DNA of 41,203 nt from Isoptericola variabilis. GTDB lineage: Bacteria > Actinomycetota > Actinomycetes > Actinomycetales > Cellulomonadaceae. The notes below the pieces were generated by a model. The model was not told the origin of the DNA, made no database searches, and saw only the letters and a program-made list of their open reading frames with translations. The position numbers and the translations under genes were made by a program. The stretch lies in contig NZ_LWGM01000004.1 in NCBI RefSeq assembly GCF_001750215.1, positions 1 to 41,203 on the forward strand. The letters are read 5' to 3'. This document shows, one piece after another, positions 35,593 to 41,203 of this stretch (position 1 is its first letter; the number at the start of each line of letters is the position of its first letter).

Positions 35593-36256
35593 GTCGTTGC
35601 ACGTCCAGCACGACACCGTGCAGACCGCCCGAGGCGACGTAGGAGCCGCAGCCGAAGTTGCCGCCGCCGTGCAGGATCGTCACGACGACCTCGATGCTCG
35701 ACAGCCTCGCGCGGACCCGACGTCGACCGAGATGCCGCGCACGTCGTTGCACGTCCAGCACGACACCGTGCAGACCGCCCGAGACGACGTAGGAGCCGCA
35801 GCCGAAGTTGCCGCCGCCGTGCAGGATCGTCACGACGACCTCGATGCTCGACAGCTGCGCGCGGACCCGACGTCGACCGAGATGCCGCGCACGTCGTTGC
35901 ACGTCCAGCACGACACCGTGCAGACCGCCCGAGACGACGTAGGAGCCGCAGCCGAAGTTGCCGCCGCCGTGCAGGATCGTCACGACGACCTCGATGCTCG
36001 ACAGCTGCGCGCGGACCCGACGTCGACCGAGATGCCGCGCACGTCGTTGCACGTCCAGCACGACACCGTGCAGACCGCCCGAGACGACGTAGGAGCCGCA
36101 GCCGAAGTTGCCGCCGCCGTGCAGGATCGTCACGACGACCTCGATGCTCGACAGCTGCGCGCGGACCCGACGTCGACCGAGATGCCGCGCACGTCGTTGC
36201 ACGTCCAGCACGACACCGTGCAGACCGCCCGAGGCGACGTCGCCGTAGAGCGTCAC
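35054..36256 (-). CDS. Doubtful repeat-protein frame over the 150-bp array
   Basis: The frame opens with GTG at 36256, overlapping the stop of a short upstream frame (36253-36402) by four bases. It reads four 50-aa repeats (SGGLHGVVLDVQRRARHLGRR...LSSIEVVVTILHGGG NFGCGSYVV). The part LSSIEVVV...GVVLDV has third-position GC typical of real genes here. The part QRRARHLGRRRVRAQ does not; its alternative frame (CNDVRGISVDVGSARS) does. This suggests the array is a fused, partly frameshifted gene fragment. After the repeats the frame looks like noise. I give this a low chance of being expressed as one protein. Confidence 0.25.
   Translation of the reverse strand: MTLYGDVASGGLHGVVLDVQRRARHLGRRRVRAQLSSIEVVVTILHGGGNFGCGSYVVSGGLHGVVLDVQRRARHLGRRRVRAQLSSIEVVVTILHGGGNFGCGSYVVSGGLHGVVLDVQRRARHLGRRRVRAQLSSIEVVVTILHGGGNFGCGSYVVSGGLHGVVLDVQRRARHLGRRRVRARLSSIEVVVTILHGGGNFGCGSYVASGGLHGVVLDVQRPAGRSEEEASFLVVEPRSCVRRPRPRRVPAPVPGVVCASARCSRSTGDREATRGRTAEARPCCSSARGVPHVATTWVALGSRRELIRGEMWPLAETEPDGFPFRSHRPVWVPRIAWVQVERAAGTSSRSRAVSRAADQVCLRRRPAYQGGIPGAGRRLRRTQPDWAVRHRAAVRCSSEL
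35593..36240. repeat. 150-bp tandem repeat array, 4.3 copies
   Basis: Unit starts are at 35593, 35743, 35893, 36043 and 36193. The last is a 48-base partial. Copies are nearly identical: the first differs at a few bases (for example cctcgc for ctgcgc), and the outer copies read gaggcgacg where inner ones read gagacgacg. The unit is 50 codons long, so copy-number change keeps any frame. On the minus strand a frame across the array repeats SSIEVVVTILHGG and GNFGCGSYVVSGGLHGVVLD with good GC3. Confidence 0.95.
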
Positions 36257-36355
36257 ACGAGCGTGAACTCCAGTGGCACACCTTCATCCAAGGACGCGAA
36301 GTAGCACGTCGGCTCGTTCGTCACACCCTGCCCCAGCACTGGCGACGGCTGATGC

Positions 36356-37099
36356 CTAAGCAGCTCCGGTAACGAGTTGCAGGCCGCGGCGCTCATCAAC
36401 ATTGGCGTAAAGCTCGAGACTGGGCCGGACGCAGTCAGTCCTCCCATGCGGCATCCCGCTGTCATGCCTTCTGACAACGGTGAAGCGCCGGCCCGGGCCG
36501 TCCGCTTTGCTGCGGCGGATGACGTCGTAGCGGGTCTCGCGCAGCCAATGACCGCCGTGGTCTGGACCGCCCCAAGCGGCCCGCCGAACGTCTACGGAAA
36601 GCGCAGCACCATGCCACGGCGCGGTGCTGATCAGCGCGGCACCGCGGTCCCGGGCGCGAGCAAGCAGGCGGCGCCGGTCGATCTCGCGCAATCCGCTGGC
36701 GGAGCCCACGACAACGTGCTCGATTCCATCGAGCAGCGCGGCGACGACGGTCGGCCCATGCGCCTCGACGTCGGGGATGTAGGCGACGCGCTCGAGGTCT
36801 ACGTCAGCGTCGTGCACGGCCAGTAGCCCCAATGTGGGCATGCCGACGAAAGCGACCCACTCCCCCGGTTGCTGCGCGGCGCCCAAGAGTTCGAGCAGCA
36901 GGCTCGTGGAACCGGACACCACAGACACCGCTCCTTCAGGGAACTGGCGGCCCGGCAGCAGATCGGCCAACGGCGCGCTGCGCTCCTCCAGGATCGGGGC
37001 GTCGAGGGTCTCAGTGCGGGAAGCGACGCCGACGCGGCGCTCGGCAGCGTGCAGCGCAGCACGCGCCACAGCCAGCGCGTCCACTCCTCGACCTCCCAT
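36356..37099 (-). CDS. ImuA'-like (RecA-fold) SOS mutasome protein
   Basis: This 247-aa protein is like the actinobacterial ImuA' proteins, RecA-fold relatives that work with ImuB and DnaE2 in damage-induced mutagenesis. The recognisable part is ADLLPGRQFPEGAVSVVSGSTSLLLELLGAA...GEWVAFVGMPTLGLLAVHDADVDLERVAYIPD. The Walker A-like loop is SGSTS, without the usual Gly-Lys-Thr, as is common in this family. The start is ATG at 37099. A LexA box lies 11 bases upstream, which supports SOS control. No imuB or dnaE2 is in the window. It is divergent from the 37136 gene. Confidence 0.75.
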   Translation of the reverse strand: MGGRGVDALAVARAALHAAERRVGVASRTETLDAPILEERSAPLADLLPGRQFPEGAVSVVSGSTSLLLELLGAAQQPGEWVAFVGMPTLGLLAVHDADVDLERVAYIPDVEAHGPTVVAALLDGIEHVVVGSASGLREIDRRRLLARARDRGAALISTAPWHGAALSVDVRRAAWGGPDHGGHWLRETRYDVIRRSKADGPGRRFTVVRRHDSGMPHGRTDCVRPSLELYANVDERRGLQLVTGAA

Positions 37100-37109
37100 G
37101 GCCCCATTA

Positions 37110-37125
37110 TCGAACGTGCGTTCTA
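37110..37125. promoter_or_regulatory. LexA (SOS) box between divergent genes
   Basis: TCGAAC-GTGC-GTTCTA matches the actinobacterial LexA box TCGAAC-N4-GTTCGA at all but one base. It lies 11 bases before each of the two divergent starts (37099 and 37136), so it can control both. Confidence 0.85.
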
Positions 37126-37135
37126 ATCTGAGGTT

Positions 37136-37486
37136 ATGACAGGAGAGGGGCGTCGGCGCGACCAAGAGGAACCGCTCGCGCGACCGCGGCCCGCGGCGCA
37201 ATTCTGGCCAGACGGCGTGCCTCTCAACTACGCCCGCCCAGAGCGGGTGCCGGCACGCCCACAGGGAAGCGTCCCAGTAATCTGTCGGCTCGTCTGGTCG
37301 GAGTATGAGGAGCTGGTGCCCGCCCGGGCCATCCGGTGGACGACCGATCGAGTCATGGTCGCAGTCACGGCGCCGGAGGCGCGATCTCAAGACCACGAAC
37401 TCCTGGTGTGGCTGCGCCCGCACGACGTCTATCGCACGATCCCCCCACGGCAGCGCCCGATTCCCCCGGCCAAGGTTGGTCGATGA
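37136..37486 (+). CDS. Small SOS-linked hypothetical protein
   Basis: This 116-aa protein is rich in Arg and Pro at the N-terminus. Its central part, VPVICRLVWSEYEELVPARAIRWTTDRVMVAVTAPEARSQDHELLVWLRPHDVYRTIPP, reads as a small beta domain. I do not recognise a family. The start is ATG at 37136, 11 bases after the LexA box and divergent from the ImuA'-like gene, so it may take part in the same damage response. It converges on the integrase gene. Confidence 0.7.
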   Translation: MTGEGRRRDQEEPLARPRPAAQFWPDGVPLNYARPERVPARPQGSVPVICRLVWSEYEELVPARAIRWTTDRVMVAVTAPEARSQDHELLVWLRPHDVYRTIPPRQRPIPPAKVGR

Positions 37487-37543
37487 TCCACACGCAGATA
37501 GGCCTGCACAGCCACCACACCTGTCTGCGGGTCACGGGTCGCC

Positions 37544-38902
37544 TCACTCCCCCATGACCTGGTCCATGGCCGCGTTGTAGTGCTCCGCCTTGGACCCGAT
37601 CACGTTGGCGTAGGTGCCCATGAGCACAGGCACCGTGTTACCGAGCCTGGCAGCGACCTCAGCCGGCGGCATGATCCCCAACCACAGAGTCGCCGCGCAA
37701 TGCCGCAGCGAGTACGGCACGTGGAGGGTTACCGCCGACGGCGGGACCTGCTGTGCGGCTGCCCAGGCAGCGCGCGCCTTACGGAACGCGCGCGTTCGGT
37801 TCGACGCCTGGATAGGCGTGCCACTGCGGGTAGACACCACCAATTCGTCCTGACCCTTGCCCTTGATGGCCTCGGCCAGCATGTCCGCCAGGACCGCTGG
37901 AATGGGCACACGTCGAACTTCGCCTTCATCGCGCCACTTCAACTCGCGCTCCTCACGCGAGGCGCCCTTGGCCGACCAGACTCGGTCGCCCTCAGTAGTC
38001 GCGCGGCGCACCATCAACTCCGGACGGCCATCCGGGTCGAGGTAGCAGTCCATGACCCGGAGCCCATCGGCCTCGGACGGCCGCAGGCCCGCGTAGAAGA
38101 TGATGGAGAGCAGCAGCCGGATAGCCGGGTGGGCGACGTAGCTAAGGAAGTCTCGAACCTCGGCTGCCGTGGCGACCTCAGTTGCATCGATAGGCCGGAT
38201 CGTGCGCGCCGAACCGTTGGCCTTGGTCTTACGCAGCAGCCGCAGCGGGGACGCCTCGATGAGGTTCCGCGCGATGGCGACGGTGAACATTTTGCTCATG
38301 GCCGACTTCTTGCGCTTGACGGATGTGGAAGCGGCGGCGGTCCCGTCGCGCTTGGTGCGCGCCCGCTTGATGGCTTGGCGCACGTGCACCTCTCCCACCT
38401 GGGACACGGGGAGGGAGTTGCGCTCTACCCAAGCCAGGGCTCGCTTGTGAGCGACGGATAGCCCGGAGGCGTCCTTCCGCGGGTTGAGGGCCACCAGAAG
38501 CGCCTGCTCGAGCACGTCTCTGTCCTCGGGCATGCTGGCCAGCATCCGCTCGGGCACCAGTGCTGGGAGCACCGTGGCGAGCCCGGCTGCGATGTTGCCG
38601 TTCGACTTAGAGGACAGAACCTCGAACTCCTCGGCGACGACCTCGATGGCCAGTTCCAGGCATGTCGTGCGGGACTCGCCGGAAGCGGTCGTCGTCGGCA
38701 AGCCCGTCTCCGTGTCGAAGGCAGTGCCGGCGTGGACCGCGGCCTGGAGTTCGGTCTGGTACTTGCGTGCGGCCGGCTTCGACGGGAATGCCTGCGACTT
38801 CTCGCGGCCGGCGACCTTCCAGCGCACGATGTAGGGCTTGCGCCGGCTGTCCTTCTTCTGGATGGCAGGGAAGACGGTGACGTTGGTGGAGGTGCCGTTC
38901 AT
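37544..38902 (-). CDS. int: Tyrosine integrase of the element
   Basis: This 452-aa site-specific recombinase is expected to integrate and excise the element at tRNA-Thr. It has an arm-binding-type N-terminus (KPYIVRWKVAGREKSQAFPSKPAARKYQTEL), a core-binding domain, and the catalytic domain with Arg in FYAGLRPSEADGL, YSLR-H (R400), and nucleophile Y431 in LMGTYANVI. The start is ATG at 38902, overlapping the excisionase stop by four bases. It lies next to the attR/tRNA end, the usual place for an integrase. The extra upstream residues of the open frame are the excisionase region read in another frame. Confidence 0.93.
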   Translation of the reverse strand: MNGTSTNVTVFPAIQKKDSRRKPYIVRWKVAGREKSQAFPSKPAARKYQTELQAAVHAGTAFDTETGLPTTTASGESRTTCLELAIEVVAEEFEVLSSKSNGNIAAGLATVLPALVPERMLASMPEDRDVLEQALLVALNPRKDASGLSVAHKRALAWVERNSLPVSQVGEVHVRQAIKRARTKRDGTAAASTSVKRKKSAMSKMFTVAIARNLIEASPLRLLRKTKANGSARTIRPIDATEVATAAEVRDFLSYVAHPAIRLLLSIIFYAGLRPSEADGLRVMDCYLDPDGRPELMVRRATTEGDRVWSAKGASREERELKWRDEGEVRRVPIPAVLADMLAEAIKGKGQDELVVSTRSGTPIQASNRTRAFRKARAAWAAAQQVPPSAVTLHVPYSLRHCAATLWLGIMPPAEVAARLGNTVPVLMGTYANVIGSKAEHYNAAMDQVMGE

Positions 38903-39120
38903 CGGGCCGCCACCTCGCACGCGTACAGGAACTCGTCGAGGTCCGTGCGGTGAACGCGTGCCGAGCCATTGGGCAAGCGCATCCGCTCGGGCCCGTCCCC
39001 CCGCTCCCACCACTTATAGAGGGTGGAGCGGTGGACCTTCAGGACGTCGCACACCTCCGCGGTGGTCAGCAGCTCAGGGGTCGTGAGAGCGGGAGTCTTG
39101 AGTGTCGAATTCGTTCGCAT
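38899..39120 (-). CDS. xis: Excisionase-type HTH protein (Xis)
   Basis: This 73-aa protein has the MerR-like winged HTH of excisionases: LLTTAEVCDVLKVHRSTLYKWWERGDGPERMRLPNGSARVHRTDLDEFLYACE. The start is ATG at 39120. It precedes and overlaps int by four bases (ATGA), so the two are coupled and expressed together. It should bind DNA at the element ends and tilt integrase toward excision. A palindrome just before its start may be its operator. Confidence 0.88.
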   Translation of the reverse strand: MRTNSTLKTPALTTPELLTTAEVCDVLKVHRSTLYKWWERGDGPERMRLPNGSARVHRTDLDEFLYACEVAAR

Positions 39121-39121
39121 G

Positions 39122-39137
39122 CCGACACCTGTGTCGG
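39122..39137. promoter_or_regulatory. Palindrome before xis, candidate operator
   Basis: CCGACAC and GTGTCGG (39122-39128 and 39131-39137) are separated by two bases and lie two bases before the xis start codon. The position suggests autoregulation of the xis-int operon, though no regulator is proven. Confidence 0.55.
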
Positions 39138-39253
39138 TTACTCCGCTGGGTGCAGTCGCCGCACACCCCGCCGCCGGGTGAAGCCGTGCGGACGACAGCA
39201 AGACTCCGCGCCTCCGGGATCCGCGCGGCACACTTCGCCGACGAATCCTGGAG

Positions 39254-39295
39254 GCCAGCGGGACAGGAGCGGGACAACGAACCTGTCCCGCTGGC
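39254..39295. repeat. Right-end 11-bp repeats as a direct/inverted cluster
   Basis: The left-end motif agcgggacagg recurs at 39257-39267, as agcgggacaac at 39268-39278, and inverted as cctgtcccgct at 39282-39292. The outer arms 39254-39267 and 39282-39295 form an exact 14-bp inverted repeat. It lies about 40 bases inside attR and is a candidate set of integrase or Xis sites. Confidence 0.8.
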
Positions 39296-39334
39296 AGTGG
39301 GATACCTGCCCGCAGACATAACCGCAGGTCAGGG

Positions 39335-39380
39335 GCGGAGCCGCCTGTCGGGTTCGAACCGACGACCTTCCGTTTACAAG
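39335..39380 (-). repeat. attR: 46-bp copy within the intact tRNA-Thr
   Basis: This is identical to 9488-9533. It supplies the anticodon-loop end, TPsiC arm and 3' acceptor strand of the reconstructed tRNA. The base after the repeat differs between the two sites, which fixes the inner limit. Confidence 0.92.
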
Positions 39381-39411
39381 ACGGGAGCTCTACCAGCTGA
39401 GCTAAGGCGGC
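39339..39411 (-). tRNA. tRNA-Thr (anticodon UGU), integration site
   Basis: This is a 73-nt tRNA on the minus strand starting GCCGCCT (39411) and ending AGGCGGC plus a discriminator base (39339). The acceptor stem pairs fully. The anticodon loop CTTGTAA gives UGU, reading ACA. The D-loop (AGCTCAGCTGGTAGAGC) and T-loop (GGTTCGAACCC) are standard. CCA is not encoded. The element's attR restores the 3' half, so the gene remains functional after integration. Confidence 0.95.
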
Positions 39412-39511
39412 GAGGCGCGGACCAGACTACCCGGCCGTCCCCGCCGGGCCGGGCGGCGCCCGGCGTGAGGCGCGGCACGGCCGCGCCGCCCCGGCAGGGG
39501 CCCGTACGGCG

Positions 39512-39548
39512 CGAGGCCCCGGCGACCGTCCAGGTCGCCGGGGCCTCG
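39512..39548 (-). terminator. Terminator of the DsbA-like gene
   Basis: Arms 39512-39527 and 39533-39548 are exact 16-bp reverse complements with a 5-base loop. It lies 24 bases past the stop codon at 39572. Confidence 0.8.
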
Positions 39549-39571
39549 TCGTCAGACGGCGCGGGAGCGGG

Positions 39572-40426
39572 TCACTCCCCGGCGGCCTGCGCGACGGCGG
39601 TGGTCAGCGCGGTCGGGTCGGTCCAGTTGCCGTCCCAGCGCTGGCCGTCGAGCGTGAGCGTCGGCGTGCCGAAGGCGTTGCTCTGCGGGTTGTGCAGCGC
39701 GGTGTTGTCGCTGGCCTCCTGCGAGGCCGAGTAGACCCACTGGCCGTAGGTCTCCACCGCGGTGCCGTCGGTGATGCCGTCGGCGACGCTCTGCGGCACG
39801 CCCGCCTGCACGGCGAGGTCGGCGATCTCCTCGTCGGAGAGGCCCTCGGTGTTCTCCGCCGGCTGGTTGGCGAACATCGCGTCGTGGAACGCGAGGAACT
39901 GCTCGGGCGCCTCGTCGGCCACCCAGGCAGCGGCCGCCGCGGCGCGGGTCGAGTAGTTGGAGCCGGCCGACGCGCGGTCGAGGATCGACACCGGGTGGAA
40001 CTGCACGGTGGCGTCGCCGTTCTCGATCATCTGGTCGACGGACTGGCCGTTGGCGTCCTCGAACTGGCCGCAGATGGGGCACATGTAGTCGAAGTAGACG
40101 CCCACCGTCGGCGCGCCGTCCGTGGTCGTCCCGGCGGCGCCGTCGGCGCCGACCGGGATGCCGCCGTCCTCCTGCGCCGTCGCCGGCGTCTGCTGCACCT
40201 CGGCCAGGGGCACGTCGTCGAAGTCGAAGCGGGCGGACCGCTCGTTGCCCTGCATCAGCACGAAGACGAACACGCCCGCGAGCGCCAAGACGGCGACGCC
40301 GAGCGCGCTGAGGGTGATGAGGCGGTTGCGCCGGTCGCGCGCGTCCTGCTTCTGCTTCAGGGCGAGGGCCTCGGCGCGCGCGGCCTCGCGGCGCTGCGCC
40401 TTGGTCAGGTTCGAGCTGTTCGACAT
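39572..40426 (-). CDS. Membrane-anchored DsbA-like thioredoxin-fold protein
   Basis: This 284-aa protein has a basic cytoplasmic N-terminus (KAQRREAARAEALALKQKQDARDRRNR), one membrane helix (about 36-58), and an extracytoplasmic thioredoxin fold with the redox motif C116-P-I-C119 and a cis-Pro strand (AFGTPTLTLDG). DsbA-like proteins form or shuffle disulphide bonds in exported proteins. The start is ATG at 40426. No VKOR or other re-oxidant gene is nearby. Confidence 0.9.
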   Translation of the reverse strand: MSNSSNLTKAQRREAARAEALALKQKQDARDRRNRLITLSALGVAVLALAGVFVFVLMQGNERSARFDFDDVPLAEVQQTPATAQEDGGIPVGADGAAGTTTDGAPTVGVYFDYMCPICGQFEDANGQSVDQMIENGDATVQFHPVSILDRASAGSNYSTRAAAAAAWVADEAPEQFLAFHDAMFANQPAENTEGLSDEEIADLAVQAGVPQSVADGITDGTAVETYGQWVYSASQEASDNTALHNPQSNAFGTPTLTLDGQRWDGNWTDPTALTTAVAQAAGE

Positions 40427-40590
40427 CGTGGTCCTTCGTTCGGGCACACTGCCGCGCGTCCGGTGGCGGCTGCTCCAGCCTACCGGCGGGTTCGGACGGG
40501 CGGACCGGGGGTTCACCCCTACGACGGGCGAGGGTCCGGAACGGTTCAACCGCCGCCCCGGCGGCGGCGGGGCACCGTCGCAGCCGGCGG

Positions 40591-41203
40591 CTACGCGATC
40601 TCCGGCGCGCCCGGCAGCGGCCACCAGTCGATCTCGGGCGCCGCCCCGAGCACCGGGGCGGCGAGCACGCCGGCGAGCACGAGGCACGCGACGACGACGA
40701 CGGCGCCGCCGGCCCGCCCCGGCGCCAGCCGGTTCATCAGCACGCGCCCCCCGAGGCGCGCCGGCCGGCTCGCCGGGCCGAACCACGCGGCGAGGGCGGC
40801 GAGCACCATCGCCGCGGCGAGCACGCCGCAGAACACGAGGGTCTCGTTGGCGCCGCCCACGGACCGCGCCTCGACGTCGACGCGGGGCAGCACCACGACG
40901 CGGCCCGCGCCGAACACCCACCACCCGCCGACGACGACGAGCACGGCGGTGCACGCGGAGACGACCAGCTGCGGGATCGCGCCCACCACGCCGAGCAGCA
41001 GGTGCCACGGCAGCGCGACCGCCGCCACCAGGCCGTCGGACCCGCTGCGCCCGCCGCGCTGCTCGCGCCGGCCGTGCCACCGGTCCCACGTCGTGCCGAC
41101 CACGCGGCACAGCACCACGAGGCCGACGAGGACGGCGAAGGCGACCCCGGGGCGCGTGGCGGCCAGCGCCGCCAGCGGCGCGACCGCGGCGAGCAGGCTG
41201 CCG
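40591..41203 (-). CDS. Multi-pass membrane protein, partial at window end
   Basis: The frame runs off the right edge, so the N-terminus is missing. The visible part has several hydrophobic helices separated by charged loops (LVVLCRVVGTTWDRWHGRREQRGG is a cytoplasmic loop) and ends in PEIDWWPLPGAPEIA. The loop and helix pattern recalls the C-terminal membrane region of some actinobacterial serine/threonine kinases next to DsbA-like genes, but I cannot see a kinase domain here. I give no firm function. Confidence 0.7.
   Translation of the reverse strand, partial: GSLLAAVAPLAALAATRPGVAFAVLVGLVVLCRVVGTTWDRWHGRREQRGGRSGSDGLVAAVALPWHLLLGVVGAIPQLVVSACTAVLVVVGGWWVFGAGRVVVLPRVDVEARSVGGANETLVFCGVLAAAMVLAALAAWFGPASRPARLGGRVLMNRLAPGRAGGAVVVVACLVLAGVLAAPVLGAAPEIDWWPLPGAPEIA

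Larger units (their letters stand above)
9488..39380. mobile_element. Integrated genomic island in tRNA-Thr(UGU), about 29.9 kb
   Basis: The borders are two copies of a 46-bp sequence (9488-9533 and 39335-39380) that is the 3' part of the tRNA-Thr gene. The integrase and excisionase genes lie next to the intact tRNA at the right end. Repeated 11-bp motifs lie just inside both ends. Base composition inside, especially at 10-17.4 kb, is visibly less GC-rich than the flanks. Cargo includes defence genes, extra recombinases, lipoproteins, a broken ligase and an SOS-linked gene. No relaxase, type IV secretion, replication or phage structural gene was recognised, so it may be mobilised by helpers or be decaying. 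Confidence 0.88.

Noticed and set aside
35593-36240. CRISPR or ncRNA repeat array
   Set aside because: The 150-bp units are nearly identical throughout with no variable spacers, and no RNA family is evident.
36253-36477. Short reverse frame before the repeat array
   Set aside because: It overlaps the ImuA'-like gene by over 100 bases in its long form. The short form (from 36402) is about 49 aa with no domain, so it was not listed as a gene.
10000-39000. Conjugation or prophage modules
   Set aside because: I looked for relaxase, VirB4/FtsK-like ATPase, capsid, portal, terminase and replication initiator motifs and saw none.

Overview
The window comes from a very high-GC actinobacterium. The core genes (GroEL behind tandem CIRCE operators, a 67-aa cold-shock protein, a LytR_C protein, a DUF3263 protein, actinobacterial-type uracil-DNA glycosylase, a WXG100 protein, a CPxC thioredoxin-fold protein) fit order Micrococcales, perhaps a Cellulomonas relative. 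That placement is an inference from protein style, not from a database search.

The two flanks are chromosomal. The left flank (1-9487) holds a sensor histidine kinase, an HD-superfamily protein, a WXG100 protein, a GNAT acetyltransferase, groEL, a cold-shock gene, a LytR_C membrane protein, a DUF3263 protein, ung and an SGNH hydrolase. The right flank (39381-41203) holds the 5' part of a tRNA-Thr gene, a DsbA-like membrane-anchored protein and a membrane protein that runs off the window.

Between them lies an integrated mobile element of about 29.9 kb (9488-39380). It is bounded by a 46-bp direct repeat that is the 3' part of tRNA-Thr(UGU). The intact tRNA is at the right end, next to a four-base-overlapping excisionase/integrase pair (38899-39120, 37544-38902). 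Five direct 11-bp repeats just inside the left end recur, in direct and inverted form, just inside the right end, and look like integrase arm-type sites.

The cargo is layered. (i) 9990-17420 is a defence island: a stand-alone Mrr-like nuclease, an Mrr-NACHT STAND ATPase, and a 1171-aa SIR2-domain protein. (ii) 17701-23007 holds a small helicase-associated-domain protein and three further tyrosine recombinases (two overlapping forward genes facing one reverse gene across a strong stem-loop). (iii) 23444-26105 holds unrecognised genes: a Zn-ribbon protein, an orphan ribbon-helix-helix protein, a GIY-YIG-like protein in a GATC-dense stretch, and a small ORF with a good ribosome binding site. (iv) 26102-30488 holds three predicted lipoproteins. 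(v) 30739-33385 holds an XRE regulator and a tight operon of small DNA-binding, membrane and zinc-finger proteins. (vi) 33397-35010 holds a broken ATP-dependent DNA ligase gene overlapping a DUF2188 gene, and a small membrane protein. (vii) 35593-36240 is a nearly perfect 150-bp tandem repeat array. (viii) 36356-37486 holds an ImuA'-like gene divergent from a small gene across a LexA box.

No conjugation, replication or virion genes were recognised, so the element reads as an integrative genomic island that carries defence and SOS-linked cargo and may depend on a helper for transfer. The best candidates for undescribed biology are the nuclease / nuclease-NACHT / SIR2 cluster, the four-gene operon at 31797-33385, the 150-bp array, and the SOS-linked ImuA' homologue beside the integrase.
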